Assembly (NCBI GenBank): GCA_965215215.1
Contig: OZ244043.1
Span: 2,542,001 to 2,606,000 of the forward strand
DNA from: CALDTK01 sp965215215
GTDB lineage: Bacteria > Bacteroidota > Bacteroidia > Chitinophagales > Saprospiraceae
DNA: 64,000 nucleotides
Direction of reading: 5' to 3'
Shown one piece after another: positions 25,702 to 33,404 of this stretch; positions within the stretch are counted from its first letter, which is position 1; each line of letters starts with the position of its first letter. Made by a program: the position numbers and the translations under genes. The notes under the pieces are model-generated. The model made no database searches. It saw only the letters and a program-made list of their open reading frames with translations, and was not told where the DNA came from.

Positions 25702-26859
25702 TTACTCTCCTCGCAGATCGCGATTCGACAGCTGCTCGTCCGCTACCTGCTGGTAGGTACCACGCGCCTGTACGTCGCTCTCCAGCAGGTAGCAACCGAG
25801 CACCCCCGAATCCTCGTGACCGGTCAGCATCAGGCGCCCGTCGCGGGAGAAGTCGACGTACTCCACCCGCGGGGTCGGCTGTCGGAGCACCAGGGTACGG
25901 TCGCGCAGTCGGTACCACAGGAGGTAGCGGCCGTGGCCGCCGGCTACGAGGTACTGCCCGTCCGGGGTGAAGGCGACGGCCTCGAGCTTGAGGCTGTCGG
26001 TGAAGGTGTGAACGAGCTCGCCGGACTCGGTTTCGTAGAGGCGCGCCGCGCGGTCGAAGCCCGCGGTGGCGAAGTAGCGCTCGTCGGGGGAGTAGCGTAC
26101 CGACTTGACGCTGCCGGGTACCTCGCCCAGCTCGCGCACCACGGTTCGCGAATCCACGTCGATTACCTTCGCGAAGCCCGTGTACACCGTGCCGCCCGGT
26201 CCGTCGGCCGGGGTCTGGATGTTGCCTCCGACCAGGAGGCGGCGGCCGTCGCGGGAGAAGTCGAGCGAGTTGATCGTCGACCCGCAGTCCACCGCGCCCA
26301 CGCGCTCCCCGGCGCGCGCGTCGAAGAAGACGGCCTCCCCGGCCTCGGTCCCGGCCACGAGCCAGCGCCCGTCCGGGCCCCACGCGATCCCGTCGATGCT
26401 CGCGCCGAGCTCCCAGCGCCGCACGGAGTCCCCGCTCGCGGCGTCCCACACGCGCACCATGTAGTCTTCGCCCGCGCTGGCCACCTGGGTACCGTCCGGC
26501 GAGAAGGTAACGCACTCGATCTCCGAGTCGTGGGCCCGCTCCCACGCCAGGGTCCCGTCCGCCACCCGCCACACCTGCACCCGGTACCCGAACTTCCCCC
26601 CGGCCACCGCGAGGCGCCCGTCCGGCGAAAACTCGCACGCCTCCACCGAGCGTAGGCGCGCGCTCACGTCGGCGGCGCGTTGCCAGAGGGTGGTCAACCG
26701 AGGGGCGTCGACCGGGTAGATCGCGGCCAGCGGGTTGGCGATTGCCGAGTCGGGTACCTGCGCGCGCAGGAGGCCGCCGGGAGCATTAGCGCAAGCGAGC
26801 AGGGCGCCCAACAGGTAGGCGAACGGACGGGTGGACATAGGTCGGGGGTTGTGGGTCAT
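25702..26859 (-). CDS. Secreted WD40-repeat beta-propeller protein
   Basis: 385 residues from ATG 26859; an in-frame ATG at 26838 is an alternative, but a TATCTTCC box lies 5 nt before the longer start. A signal peptide ends near LLRAQ. Repeated blades show FSPDG turns (for example CEFSPDGRLAVAGG, VTFSPDGTQVASAG, AFTPDGQYLVAGG) with W-x-V/L-x-D blade ends, about seven repeats, enough for a closed propeller. Probably a periplasmic scaffold; partner unknown. Convergent with pyrH, in line with hflX upstream. Confidence 0.85.
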   Translation of the reverse strand: MTHNPRPMSTRPFAYLLGALLACANAPGGLLRAQVPDSAIANPLAAIYPVDAPRLTTLWQRAADVSARLRSVEACEFSPDGRLAVAGGKFGYRVQVWRVADGTLAWERAHDSEIECVTFSPDGTQVASAGEDYMVRVWDAASGDSVRRWELGASIDGIAWGPDGRWLVAGTEAGEAVFFDARAGERVGAVDCGSTINSLDFSRDGRRLLVGGNIQTPADGPGGTVYTGFAKVIDVDSRTVVRELGEVPGSVKSVRYSPDERYFATAGFDRAARLYETESGELVHTFTDSLKLEAVAFTPDGQYLVAGGHGRYLLWYRLRDRTLVLRQPTPRVEYVDFSRDGRLMLTGHEDSGVLGCYLLESDVQARGTYQQVADEQLSNRDLRGE

Positions 26860-26879
26860 GTTCCGGAAGATACGATCCC

Positions 26880-26893
26880 GCTTACGCTAAAAC
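26880..26893 (-). repeat. Interspersed hairpin motif (exact copy) spanning the hflX stop codon
   Basis: GCTTACGCTAAAAC on plus. On the minus strand GTTTTAGCGTAAGC contains the TAG stop of hflX in its GTTTTAG part. It lies in the 27-bp gap before the WD40 gene. Confidence 0.85.
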
Positions 26894-28119
26894 ACCTCTC
26901 GCCCCGCCCACATCGGCGTGCGGTGGGGGAAGCGCGCGGTCCACAGCGCGCGCACCTCCCGGACGATAGCCGCCTTGAGTCCGTCGAGCCCCTCGCCCGT
27001 GTGTGCGCTAACCAGTACGTTCGGCACGTCGTAGGTCGCCTCCATGCGGCGCTGTAGATCGGCCTCGATCTCGAAGCGGGTGGCCTTGTCCAGGAGGTCG
27101 TCGAAGTGGCGAGCGCGGAAGAGGTCCACCTTGTTGAACACCATTAGGGTAGGCTGGTCGGTGACGCCGAGTTCTTCGAGGATCTCATTCACGTTGGCGA
27201 TGTGCTCCTCGTGCTGTGGATGGGCCAGGTCGACGACATGGATGAGCAAATCGCTCTCGCGCAACTCGTCGAGCGTACTCTTGAAGGATTCGACGAGGTG
27301 CGTGGGGAGCTTGCGGATGAACCCGACCGTATCGCTGAGCAGGAACGGCGTCGAGTCGACTACGACCTTGCGCACCGTAGTGTCGAGGGTAGCGAAGAGC
27401 TTGTTCTCCGCGAAGACCTCGGCCTTCGAAAGTACGTTCATGAGCGTGCTCTTGCCCACGTTCGTGTAGCCGACCAACGCCACGCGGATCACGTCGCCGC
27501 GGTTCTTCCGGCGCGTCTCGTTTTGCTGGTCGATCTTCTCGAGCTTGCCTTTAAGCTTGCCGATGATGTCCCGCACGATCCGGCGGTCGGTCTCGATCTC
27601 TTTCTCGCCCGGTCCGCGCATCCCGATACCGCCGCGCTGGCGCTCCAGGTGCGTCCAGAGTCCACGCAGGCGGGGCAGGAGGTACTGCATCTGAGCGAGC
27701 TCGACTTGGGTACGCGCCTGGGCGGTTTGGGCGCGGCGGGCGAAAATGTCGAGGATCAGCGAGGTGCGATCCACGATTTTCACCTTCAGCTCACGCTCGA
27801 GGATACCGGTCTGTTTGCCGGAGAGGTCGTCGTCGAAGATCGCGAGGGTTACGTCCTCGTGCTTTTCGAGGTAGGCGGCCAGTTCCTCGAGCTTGCCCTT
27901 GCCGATGAAAGTGCGCGCGTCGGGCTGCGGGAGCTTCTGGGTGAAGCGCTCCTGGGTCTCGGCGCCGGCGGTCAGGGCGAGAAACTCGAGCTCGTCGAGG
28001 TGCTCCTCCACCTCCTCCCGCTTCTGCTGCCCCACCACGACGCCCACGAGTACGGCCTGCTCGACCCCGGTTTGCAGACCTGAATTTTGGTTTTGGGATA
28101 CGTTCCAGTCGGTTGACAT
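26887..28119 (-). CDS. hflX: Ribosome-associated GTPase HflX
   Basis: 410 residues. The HflX N-terminal domain includes TFIGKGKLEELA and IFDDDLSGKQ; the linker has the conserved RGGIGMRGPGEKEIETDRR; the G domain has G1 GYTNVGKST, G3 DTVGFIRKLP and G4 NKVD. HflX rescues or splits stalled ribosomes, for example after heat stress. Placed upstream of the WD40 gene with 27 bp between them. The final codons overlap the interspersed hairpin motif. Confidence 0.96.
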   Translation of the reverse strand: MSTDWNVSQNQNSGLQTGVEQAVLVGVVVGQQKREEVEEHLDELEFLALTAGAETQERFTQKLPQPDARTFIGKGKLEELAAYLEKHEDVTLAIFDDDLSGKQTGILERELKVKIVDRTSLILDIFARRAQTAQARTQVELAQMQYLLPRLRGLWTHLERQRGGIGMRGPGEKEIETDRRIVRDIIGKLKGKLEKIDQQNETRRKNRGDVIRVALVGYTNVGKSTLMNVLSKAEVFAENKLFATLDTTVRKVVVDSTPFLLSDTVGFIRKLPTHLVESFKSTLDELRESDLLIHVVDLAHPQHEEHIANVNEILEELGVTDQPTLMVFNKVDLFRARHFDDLLDKATRFEIEADLQRRMEATYDVPNVLVSAHTGEGLDGLKAAIVREVRALWTARFPHRTPMWAGREVF

Positions 28120-28181
28120 AGGCAGAGCTAAAAGTCGGGGGTTGGGGAAGTAAACCCCTAAGATGGGCCGACGGACGGAGA

Positions 28182-29384
28182 TTAGCGCAGCCAGCCCGCC
28201 GGATCTTCGGTGGTGCGGTCTTCCCAGATCTCGAAGTGTAGCTCGCTGGTGCCGGTCTGCTCGTCGGTGTGTACGCGGCCGAGTACGTCGTAGGGGGCTA
28301 CCCGGGCGCCGGGTTTCACCAGTACTTCGGCGAGGTTCGAGTACACCGAGTAGTGACGGTCGTGCTGCACGATAACCATATCGTTGTAGCCCGGCACGGC
28401 CTGCACGCCGACCACCACGCCGCCGAATACCGCCAGGGCATCCGCCTCCGGTTCGGTGCGGATGTCGACGCCGTTGTTGCTCACCTCGATCTTCCGGAGG
28501 GTGGGGTGGGGTTGGCGCCCGTAGGTTTTACTGATGTAGCCCTTTTCCACGGGCCAGGGGAGCAGCCCTTTGTTTTGACGAAAGTCGGTGGCGGAGGTCG
28601 GCGCGATTCCGTCGACTTCGTCGGTGGTGGGTACGTCGGCGAGGGGGCGGATGCTCACGTTCGCCTCCCGGATGATCGCGCCGATCGCGCCGTCGAGTCG
28701 GCGGCGGTCGCGTTTGGCGCGACTGAGCTCCCGGCGGAGGCGGACTTCGTCCTGTTCGAGTTCCGAGAGCAGTGCGTCTTTGTATCGCAGCTCCCGCGCG
28801 AGCACGTACCGCTGGCGTTCGGCTCGGGTCAGGAGGGAGTCTTTGGCGGCGCGGACCGCGGCGAGGCCCTCGAGTTTTCGCGCGAGTACCTCCTGGGTGG
28901 TGCGTATGAGCTCGAGCTGACGCTGGCGGTTTTCGTCGTACTGCCGCAGGTACTGGAGTCGCTGAAATGCCTCGCTCAGGCTGCCGGCGGAGGCCAAGAA
29001 AGTGAGTTGCCCGTGGGTGAGGCGTCGCCGGAGCGCGGCGCGGGCCATGCGCCCGTACTCTTCGGTGAGCAACTCGACGTCGCACTCCATGCTGGCGAGC
29101 ACGTCGAGGGTGCGGCCGACGCTCGAGTCGGCGTGGACGATCTCCAGGCCGAGGATATCGATGAGGGCTTCGCGCTGTCGGATTTGCGATTGCAGTCCTA
29201 CGAGCCGGTCGAAGGCCGCGGCGCGGTCGCGACTCGAGTGTTCGAGTAACTCGCTCGTCATCTCGATGCGCCACTCGAGCTGGGTTCGCCGGGCTTCCAA
29301 CTCCGCCCGCCCTTGCGCCGCCACGATGGTCGCGCCGCCCAGCAGGGCGAGGGAGAAGAGGAGTTTAGAAAGACATGGGGGCAT
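28182..29384 (-). CDS. EnvC-like murein hydrolase activator (coiled coil plus degenerate LytM/M23 domain)
   Basis: 400 residues from ATG 29384 (MPPCLSKLLFSL), giving a signal peptide ending at VAAQ and overlapping the DUF4292 gene by 20 bp. Residues about 25-250 are a long coiled coil. The C-terminal LytM domain lacks zinc ligands: the usual HxxxD appears as NNGVD, HxH as ELH, and the Y-x-H-L element as YSNL. It should therefore bind but not cleave peptidoglycan, like EnvC, activating an amidase at division. Last gene of a four-gene envelope operon. It carries a GAC/GTC-stem hairpin variant (28572). Confidence 0.86.
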   Translation of the reverse strand: MPPCLSKLLFSLALLGGATIVAAQGRAELEARRTQLEWRIEMTSELLEHSSRDRAAAFDRLVGLQSQIRQREALIDILGLEIVHADSSVGRTLDVLASMECDVELLTEEYGRMARAALRRRLTHGQLTFLASAGSLSEAFQRLQYLRQYDENRQRQLELIRTTQEVLARKLEGLAAVRAAKDSLLTRAERQRYVLARELRYKDALLSELEQDEVRLRRELSRAKRDRRRLDGAIGAIIREANVSIRPLADVPTTDEVDGIAPTSATDFRQNKGLLPWPVEKGYISKTYGRQPHPTLRKIEVSNNGVDIRTEPEADALAVFGGVVVGVQAVPGYNDMVIVQHDRHYSVYSNLAEVLVKPGARVAPYDVLGRVHTDEQTGTSELHFEIWEDRTTEDPAGWLR

Positions 29385-30156
29385 AATCGGGCGGCACGGA
29401 GATCGGGAAGCGCAACTCCGCTTGCTCGGTGACGGATTCGAGCTCGAAGAAGAGGCGGGTGGTGTCGCCGGGCTCCTGACTGAAGGCGAGGTTCCGGCGG
29501 TACGGGAGCTCCTGGCCGGTTTCGCCCACCTTGCGGAAATCGCTGTAGTCGGCCCGACCGTAGCGTTTACCGTCGTTGTACGTCCAGCGGTCGAGGTGGT
29601 TACCGTCGGCCGAAACGGAGAACGTCGATTGGCCACCGTGGAGGGCGACCCGGTAGCCCCCGGGCTCGCGCTCGACCTTGCCGCCGGTGAGCTCGCCGAC
29701 GGGGTGACCGTAGAGGGCGGCGATGAGGTTGGCGAGGTTGGGTTCTACGGGGAGCAGGCGCGCTTCCGGCGGGAGGTCGGCGGCCGAGGCGCGGAGCACT
29801 TCGCGGTTGAGTCGGTTGAGCACGATGGCGCTGTCGGCGGTGAGGATCCCGCGCGCGCCCTCGATCCCGAACTTGCGGAGCGTAAACCACAGGGCCGTAT
29901 CGGGCCGCACGCGCAAGATTCCGTTGAGCTTGACGCGGTTGAAGTCGCCGCCGGAGACGGTGATGTCGCCGCGCAGCTCCTCGCCCCGCGACGTGTACGT
30001 GGCCGCCGTGAGGCTTTTGCCCAACTCGACCGCGGAGCGTTTTGGCGGAAGCCGCTCCCCGCCGCTGGCCCCCGAGCGGCGGTTGCAGGCGGCGATAACG
30101 GATCCGAGTAGGCAGAGGGCCAGCAGCGGGGCTAGCGAGCGGTGTGGGGGGCGCAT
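29365..30156 (-). CDS. DUF4292 family lipoprotein
   Basis: 263 residues. Lipoprotein signal with lipobox VIAAC (Cys24). The body matches the Bacteroidota DUF4292 family: LRGDITVSGGDFNRVKLNG, ALWFTLRKFGIEGAR, and a C-terminal PDYAPMSF-type end. These are periplasmic, LolB/LolA-like folds by general expectation, function undetermined. Conserved neighbours (TPR protein upstream, M23/EnvC downstream) point to outer-membrane or peptidoglycan biogenesis. It contains an exact hairpin motif at 30039. Confidence 0.85.
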   Translation of the reverse strand: MRPPHRSLAPLLALCLLGSVIAACNRRSGASGGERLPPKRSAVELGKSLTAATYTSRGEELRGDITVSGGDFNRVKLNGILRVRPDTALWFTLRKFGIEGARGILTADSAIVLNRLNREVLRASAADLPPEARLLPVEPNLANLIAALYGHPVGELTGGKVEREPGGYRVALHGGQSTFSVSADGNHLDRWTYNDGKRYGRADYSDFRKVGETGQELPYRRNLAFSQEPGDTTRLFFELESVTEQAELRFPISVPPDYAPMSF

Positions 30157-30160
30157 GGAT

Positions 30161-31894
30161 TCATTTAACGTACAGACGGGTGGAGAGCTTCTCCGCGAGC
30201 TTCGACGAGCCGCCGCCGAGGTTGGCCGCCTCCTGCCAGTCGGCGAGGGCGTCTTCGACGCGACCCTGGAGGAAGGCTACGTCGCCGCGGACCTCCCGGG
30301 CGAGTCCGAGGTTGGCCGCCCCGAACGCCTCGGCGCGGTTGATGGTGGTCTCGGCCATCGCGACGTCGGCGGAGAGGAGCTGCGAGAGCGCCTCCACGGT
30401 GAGTACGTACGGATCTTGCGGGGATTCGGAGGCGCCCTGGGCCACGGCCACGAGGGCGGCGGCTTTGTCTTCGCCGGTACGCAGGAGGATTTCGCCGCGT
30501 AGCGAGAGGGCCGGTCCGTGCTTCGGGCGAATCGAGAGCGCCTCGGTTGCCTCGGCGAGGGCCTCGGCGTAGCGCTCCTGGTGGAGGTAGAGTTGGGCGA
30601 GGGCCTCGTGGAAATCGTAGAGGAGCACTTGGTCGCTGAGCGAGAGCACGATGCCCTGCCGGAGGGTGTTCTCCGCGGGGGCGTAATCGCCGAGCAGGTC
30701 GAGCGCGCGCCCGTTGTAGTAGTAGAGGCGCGCCTGGTTGGGGAAGAGGAGGAGGGCGTTCTCCGATTCGTCGAGCAACGCCTCGGTGAGGTTGGCCTCG
30801 TAGAGCGCGGTGAGGAGCTGATCCCAGACGAGGTAGATCGCGGGGTCGAGCTCGAGGGTCTGGCGGTAGGCCTCCACCGCGCGGGCGGGTTGGCCGGCGC
30901 CGAGCAGGAGGTCGCCGTGGATGGCGAAGGCCTTCGGCTCCTCGGGGTGCACCTCGGTGAGGAGCTCGGCGAGCGGCAGCACGCGGTTGCCGAGGACGGT
31001 GTCGCCGCGCGAGACGACGTCCTGTACGATGGGGAAGAGCTGTTGCACTTTTGCGTCGATGTCGAGGTCGCGGTTGGCGAAAGGCTCCGCGAGCTGACCG
31101 ATGAAATCCTCCTCCTCGTCGGTGAGCTTGCTCTGGCCGGCGAGCCCGAGGGCGGCGCGGCCGTCCTCGGGGAAGGTTTCGGCCATCCGCTCCCACACCG
31201 CGCGGGCGGCGTCCTCGTCGCCGGTGCGGCGGTAGAACATCGCCAGCTCCTGGTAGTACTGCGGGTTGCGCGGGAAGGCCTGCATCAACTCCTCGAGGGC
31301 GCGCACGGCGGCCTTCGGGTCGTTCATGCTCACGGCCAGGGTAAAGAGCTCCTGCCCGAGCTCCGGACTGTAGCGACCGCCATCCTTCACGTGCTCTTCG
31401 AGCAGGCGGCGGCCGGTTTGCGGCTCCCCGTTTTGGGCGTGCGCCCGTGCGCTCGCAATCAGGAAATCCTCCCGTTTGGGATGCTGCTCGAACAGCTCGG
31501 TGTAGAGTCGGGCCGCCTGCCCGAAACGGCCGGACTCCTCGAAGTTGACGGCCAGCGCCTCGCTGATGTAGGTGTTGTCCGGCTCCCCGCGGTGCGCCTG
31601 CTGCATCAGCTTGAGCGCGCGACGGGGGTCGTCTTCGAGCAGCAGCTTGGCCGCCGAGAAGGCCGCCGCCGCGTTGGCCCCGTCGGCGGCGAGCAGTTCC
31701 TCGTAAATCTCGATGGCGGCCTCCGGCTCCCCGGTGCTGCTGAGGCCGTAGGCCTCGATGAGCTTGGCCTCCGTTTCGACCTCGGCTTCCGGGACCTGCA
31801 GCGGGTCGCCGTCCTGCGCCCGCAGGGCGCCCGCGGGCAAGCACGCGACTCCGGCCAGGCTAGCAGCGAGAAGGAAACGGAGGCCTGCGATCAT
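30161..31894 (-). CDS. Periplasmic TPR-repeat protein
   Basis: 577 residues from ATG 31894; its ATG overlaps the upstream stop as ATGA. A signal peptide (MIAGLRFLLAASLAG to LRAQ) is followed by many tetratricopeptide repeats, e.g. AAIEIYEELLAADGANAAA, ARLYTELFEQHPKREDF and AVEAYRQTLELDPAIYLVW. A scaffold for protein complexes. Second gene of the nucleotidyltransferase-TPR-DUF4292-EnvC operon conserved in the phylum. Contains a GGGC/GCCC-stem foldback after GTTTT (31430). Confidence 0.87.
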   Translation of the reverse strand: MIAGLRFLLAASLAGVACLPAGALRAQDGDPLQVPEAEVETEAKLIEAYGLSSTGEPEAAIEIYEELLAADGANAAAAFSAAKLLLEDDPRRALKLMQQAHRGEPDNTYISEALAVNFEESGRFGQAARLYTELFEQHPKREDFLIASARAHAQNGEPQTGRRLLEEHVKDGGRYSPELGQELFTLAVSMNDPKAAVRALEELMQAFPRNPQYYQELAMFYRRTGDEDAARAVWERMAETFPEDGRAALGLAGQSKLTDEEEDFIGQLAEPFANRDLDIDAKVQQLFPIVQDVVSRGDTVLGNRVLPLAELLTEVHPEEPKAFAIHGDLLLGAGQPARAVEAYRQTLELDPAIYLVWDQLLTALYEANLTEALLDESENALLLFPNQARLYYYNGRALDLLGDYAPAENTLRQGIVLSLSDQVLLYDFHEALAQLYLHQERYAEALAEATEALSIRPKHGPALSLRGEILLRTGEDKAAALVAVAQGASESPQDPYVLTVEALSQLLSADVAMAETTINRAEAFGAANLGLAREVRGDVAFLQGRVEDALADWQEAANLGGGSSKLAEKLSTRLYVK

Positions 31895-32901
31895 AAACTC
31901 ATCGTGGTGTAGTCGCCCACCGAGAGGTCGGAGGCGTCGCCCGTGATCTCGGAGAGGTTGCCCACCATCGAGTCGACGAGGATGGCACGCGTGACGCGCG
32001 TTTCGTTTTGGATAACGGTGTTGCGCACTACACTCCCTTCGACGACCGTGCCAGAGCCGACGCTCACGTGCGGACCGACCACGGAATTTACGATACGCGC
32101 GCCCGGTCCGAGGTAGCAGGGCTCGATGATAACGCTGCTTTCCACGTGCGCGGTATCGTCGCGGAGCTGCTCGCCGTCGGCCTTGAGCTCGAGCACGCGC
32201 TGGTTGGTGTGCACGAAGGCTTCCTTGTTGCCGCAGTCGAGCCACTCCTCCACCTCGCCGGGTTTAAACTTCACGCCCTTTTGCTTGAGGGCCTCGAGGG
32301 CGTTGGTGAGCTGGTACTCGCCCTTGTCCTTGATGTCGTTGTCGACGAGGTACTGCATCTCGCGCTTGAGGGCTGCCCCGTCGCGCACGTAGTAAATCCC
32401 CACGATGGCGAGGTCGGAGACGAACTCGGTCGGCTTCTCCACGAAGTTGGTGATGTAGCCCTCGTCGTCGAGCTCGAGTACGCCGTAGGCGCTCGGATCG
32501 TCGACGCGCTGCGCCCAGATCAGGCCGTCGTCGGCTTTGGTGTCGAAGGCGAAATCGGCCTTGAAGAGGGTATCCGCGAAGGCGATCATCGTGGGGCCCT
32601 CGAGCGCGTCGGCGGCGCAGAGGATGGCGTGGGCGGTGCCGAGCGGCTTGTCCTGCGTGTAGACCGCGCCCTGCGCGCCGAGCCCGCGGGCGACGTCGAG
32701 GAGTTGCTGTTCTACCTTGTCGCCGAAGTCACCGATCACGAAGGCGATCTTTTCGACGGGCTCGCTGAGGGAGTTGACGAGGTCCTCGGCGAGGCGCTGC
32801 ACGATCGGTTTTCCGGCAACGGGCACGAGGGGTTTGGGGACGGTGAGGGTGTGCGGGCGGAGGCGAGAGCCGCGGCCGGCCATCGGGATGATCAGATTCA
32901 T
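31891..32901 (-). CDS. Sugar-phosphate nucleotidyltransferase with left-handed beta-helix
   Basis: 336 residues. N-terminal nucleotidyltransferase fold: IIPMAGRGSRLRPHTLTVPKPLVPVAGKP, with the signature GxGxRLxPxTxxxPKP; YGVLELDDEGYITNFVEKP follows. The C-terminal third shows hexapeptide-like repeats (SSVIIEPCYLGPGARI, GPHVSVGSGTVVEG). It activates a sugar phosphate to an NDP-sugar (glucose-1-P thymidylyl/uridylyl-type). First gene of the envelope operon. A CCG/CGG-stem hairpin variant lies at 32808-32822. Confidence 0.88.
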   Translation of the reverse strand: MNLIIPMAGRGSRLRPHTLTVPKPLVPVAGKPIVQRLAEDLVNSLSEPVEKIAFVIGDFGDKVEQQLLDVARGLGAQGAVYTQDKPLGTAHAILCAADALEGPTMIAFADTLFKADFAFDTKADDGLIWAQRVDDPSAYGVLELDDEGYITNFVEKPTEFVSDLAIVGIYYVRDGAALKREMQYLVDNDIKDKGEYQLTNALEALKQKGVKFKPGEVEEWLDCGNKEAFVHTNQRVLELKADGEQLRDDTAHVESSVIIEPCYLGPGARIVNSVVGPHVSVGSGTVVEGSVVRNTVIQNETRVTRAILVDSMVGNLSEITGDASDLSVGDYTTMSL

Positions 32902-32930
32902 AGGGGTAGTCTAACGGAGTGCGTGTCGGC

Positions 32931-32938
32931 CGAAGGTA
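32931..32938 (-). promoter_or_regulatory. -7-like box for the nucleotidyltransferase operon
   Basis: TACCTTCG on the minus strand, about 29 nt before the ATG at 32901. It matches TANNTTCG. Confidence 0.3.
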
Positions 32939-32994
32939 ATCGCGGCCCACACGGGCGCAACGTTGCCCGGTGAGACGAGGTTTCTCTTCCTTGC

Positions 32995-33008
32995 GCTTTC
33001 GCTAAAAC
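32995..33008 (-). repeat. Interspersed hairpin motif (exact copy) upstream of the ArsC/Spx gene
   Basis: GCTTTCGCTAAAAC on plus, 15 bp before the ATG at 33024. Position and orientation are the same as in front of the bacilliredoxin gene. Confidence 0.85.
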
Positions 33009-33023
33009 TCGCCCCACGCCGCC

Positions 33024-33374
33024 ATGGCCAACACGATTTACCTCCTGCCCGGATGCTCCACCTGCGAGCGCATTTTTACGACCCTCAAGCCACTCGGGGA
33101 GTGGGAGGTGCGCGACATCAAAACCGAGCCGCTCACCGGCGAGGAAGTGGACGAGCTCGCCGGCCTCGCGGGGGGTTACGGGAAGCTTTTCTCGCGGCGG
33201 GCGATGCTGTACCGCCAGCTCGGGCTGCACGAGCAGACGCTCAGCGAGGCGGACTACCGGCACCTGTTGCTCGACCATTATACTTTTCTAAGTCGGCCGG
33301 TGGTCAGGGTGGGGGATCAGCTGTTCGTGGGGAGCTCTAAAAAGGTAGTGGAGAAGGTGGTGCGGGCGGTTTGA
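33024..33374 (+). CDS. ArsC/Spx family thioredoxin-fold protein
   Basis: 116 residues. N-terminal YLLPGCSTCERIF with a CSTC (CxxC) pair, then DIKTEPLTGEEVDEL and the KLFSRRAMLYR region typical of the ArsC/Spx/MgsR family; cis-Pro is in SRPVVRVGDQ. The reductase ArsC has a single catalytic Cys; CxxC members are often Spx-like or uncharacterised. Monocistronic, inserted between the dut-side genes and the envelope operon. Confidence 0.8.
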   Translation: MANTIYLLPGCSTCERIFTTLKPLGEWEVRDIKTEPLTGEEVDELAGLAGGYGKLFSRRAMLYRQLGLHEQTLSEADYRHLLLDHYTFLSRPVVRVGDQLFVGSSKKVVEKVVRAV

Positions 33375-33404
33375 GGGCGAGCCGCCCGCACCGGCTACGT
33401 CGGA

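Noticed and set aside
26615..26632. GTTTTCGCC...GGGCG foldback resembling the hairpin family.
   Set aside because: It is explained by the codons for the WD40 turn FSPDG, has a five-base loop and no GNRA loop.
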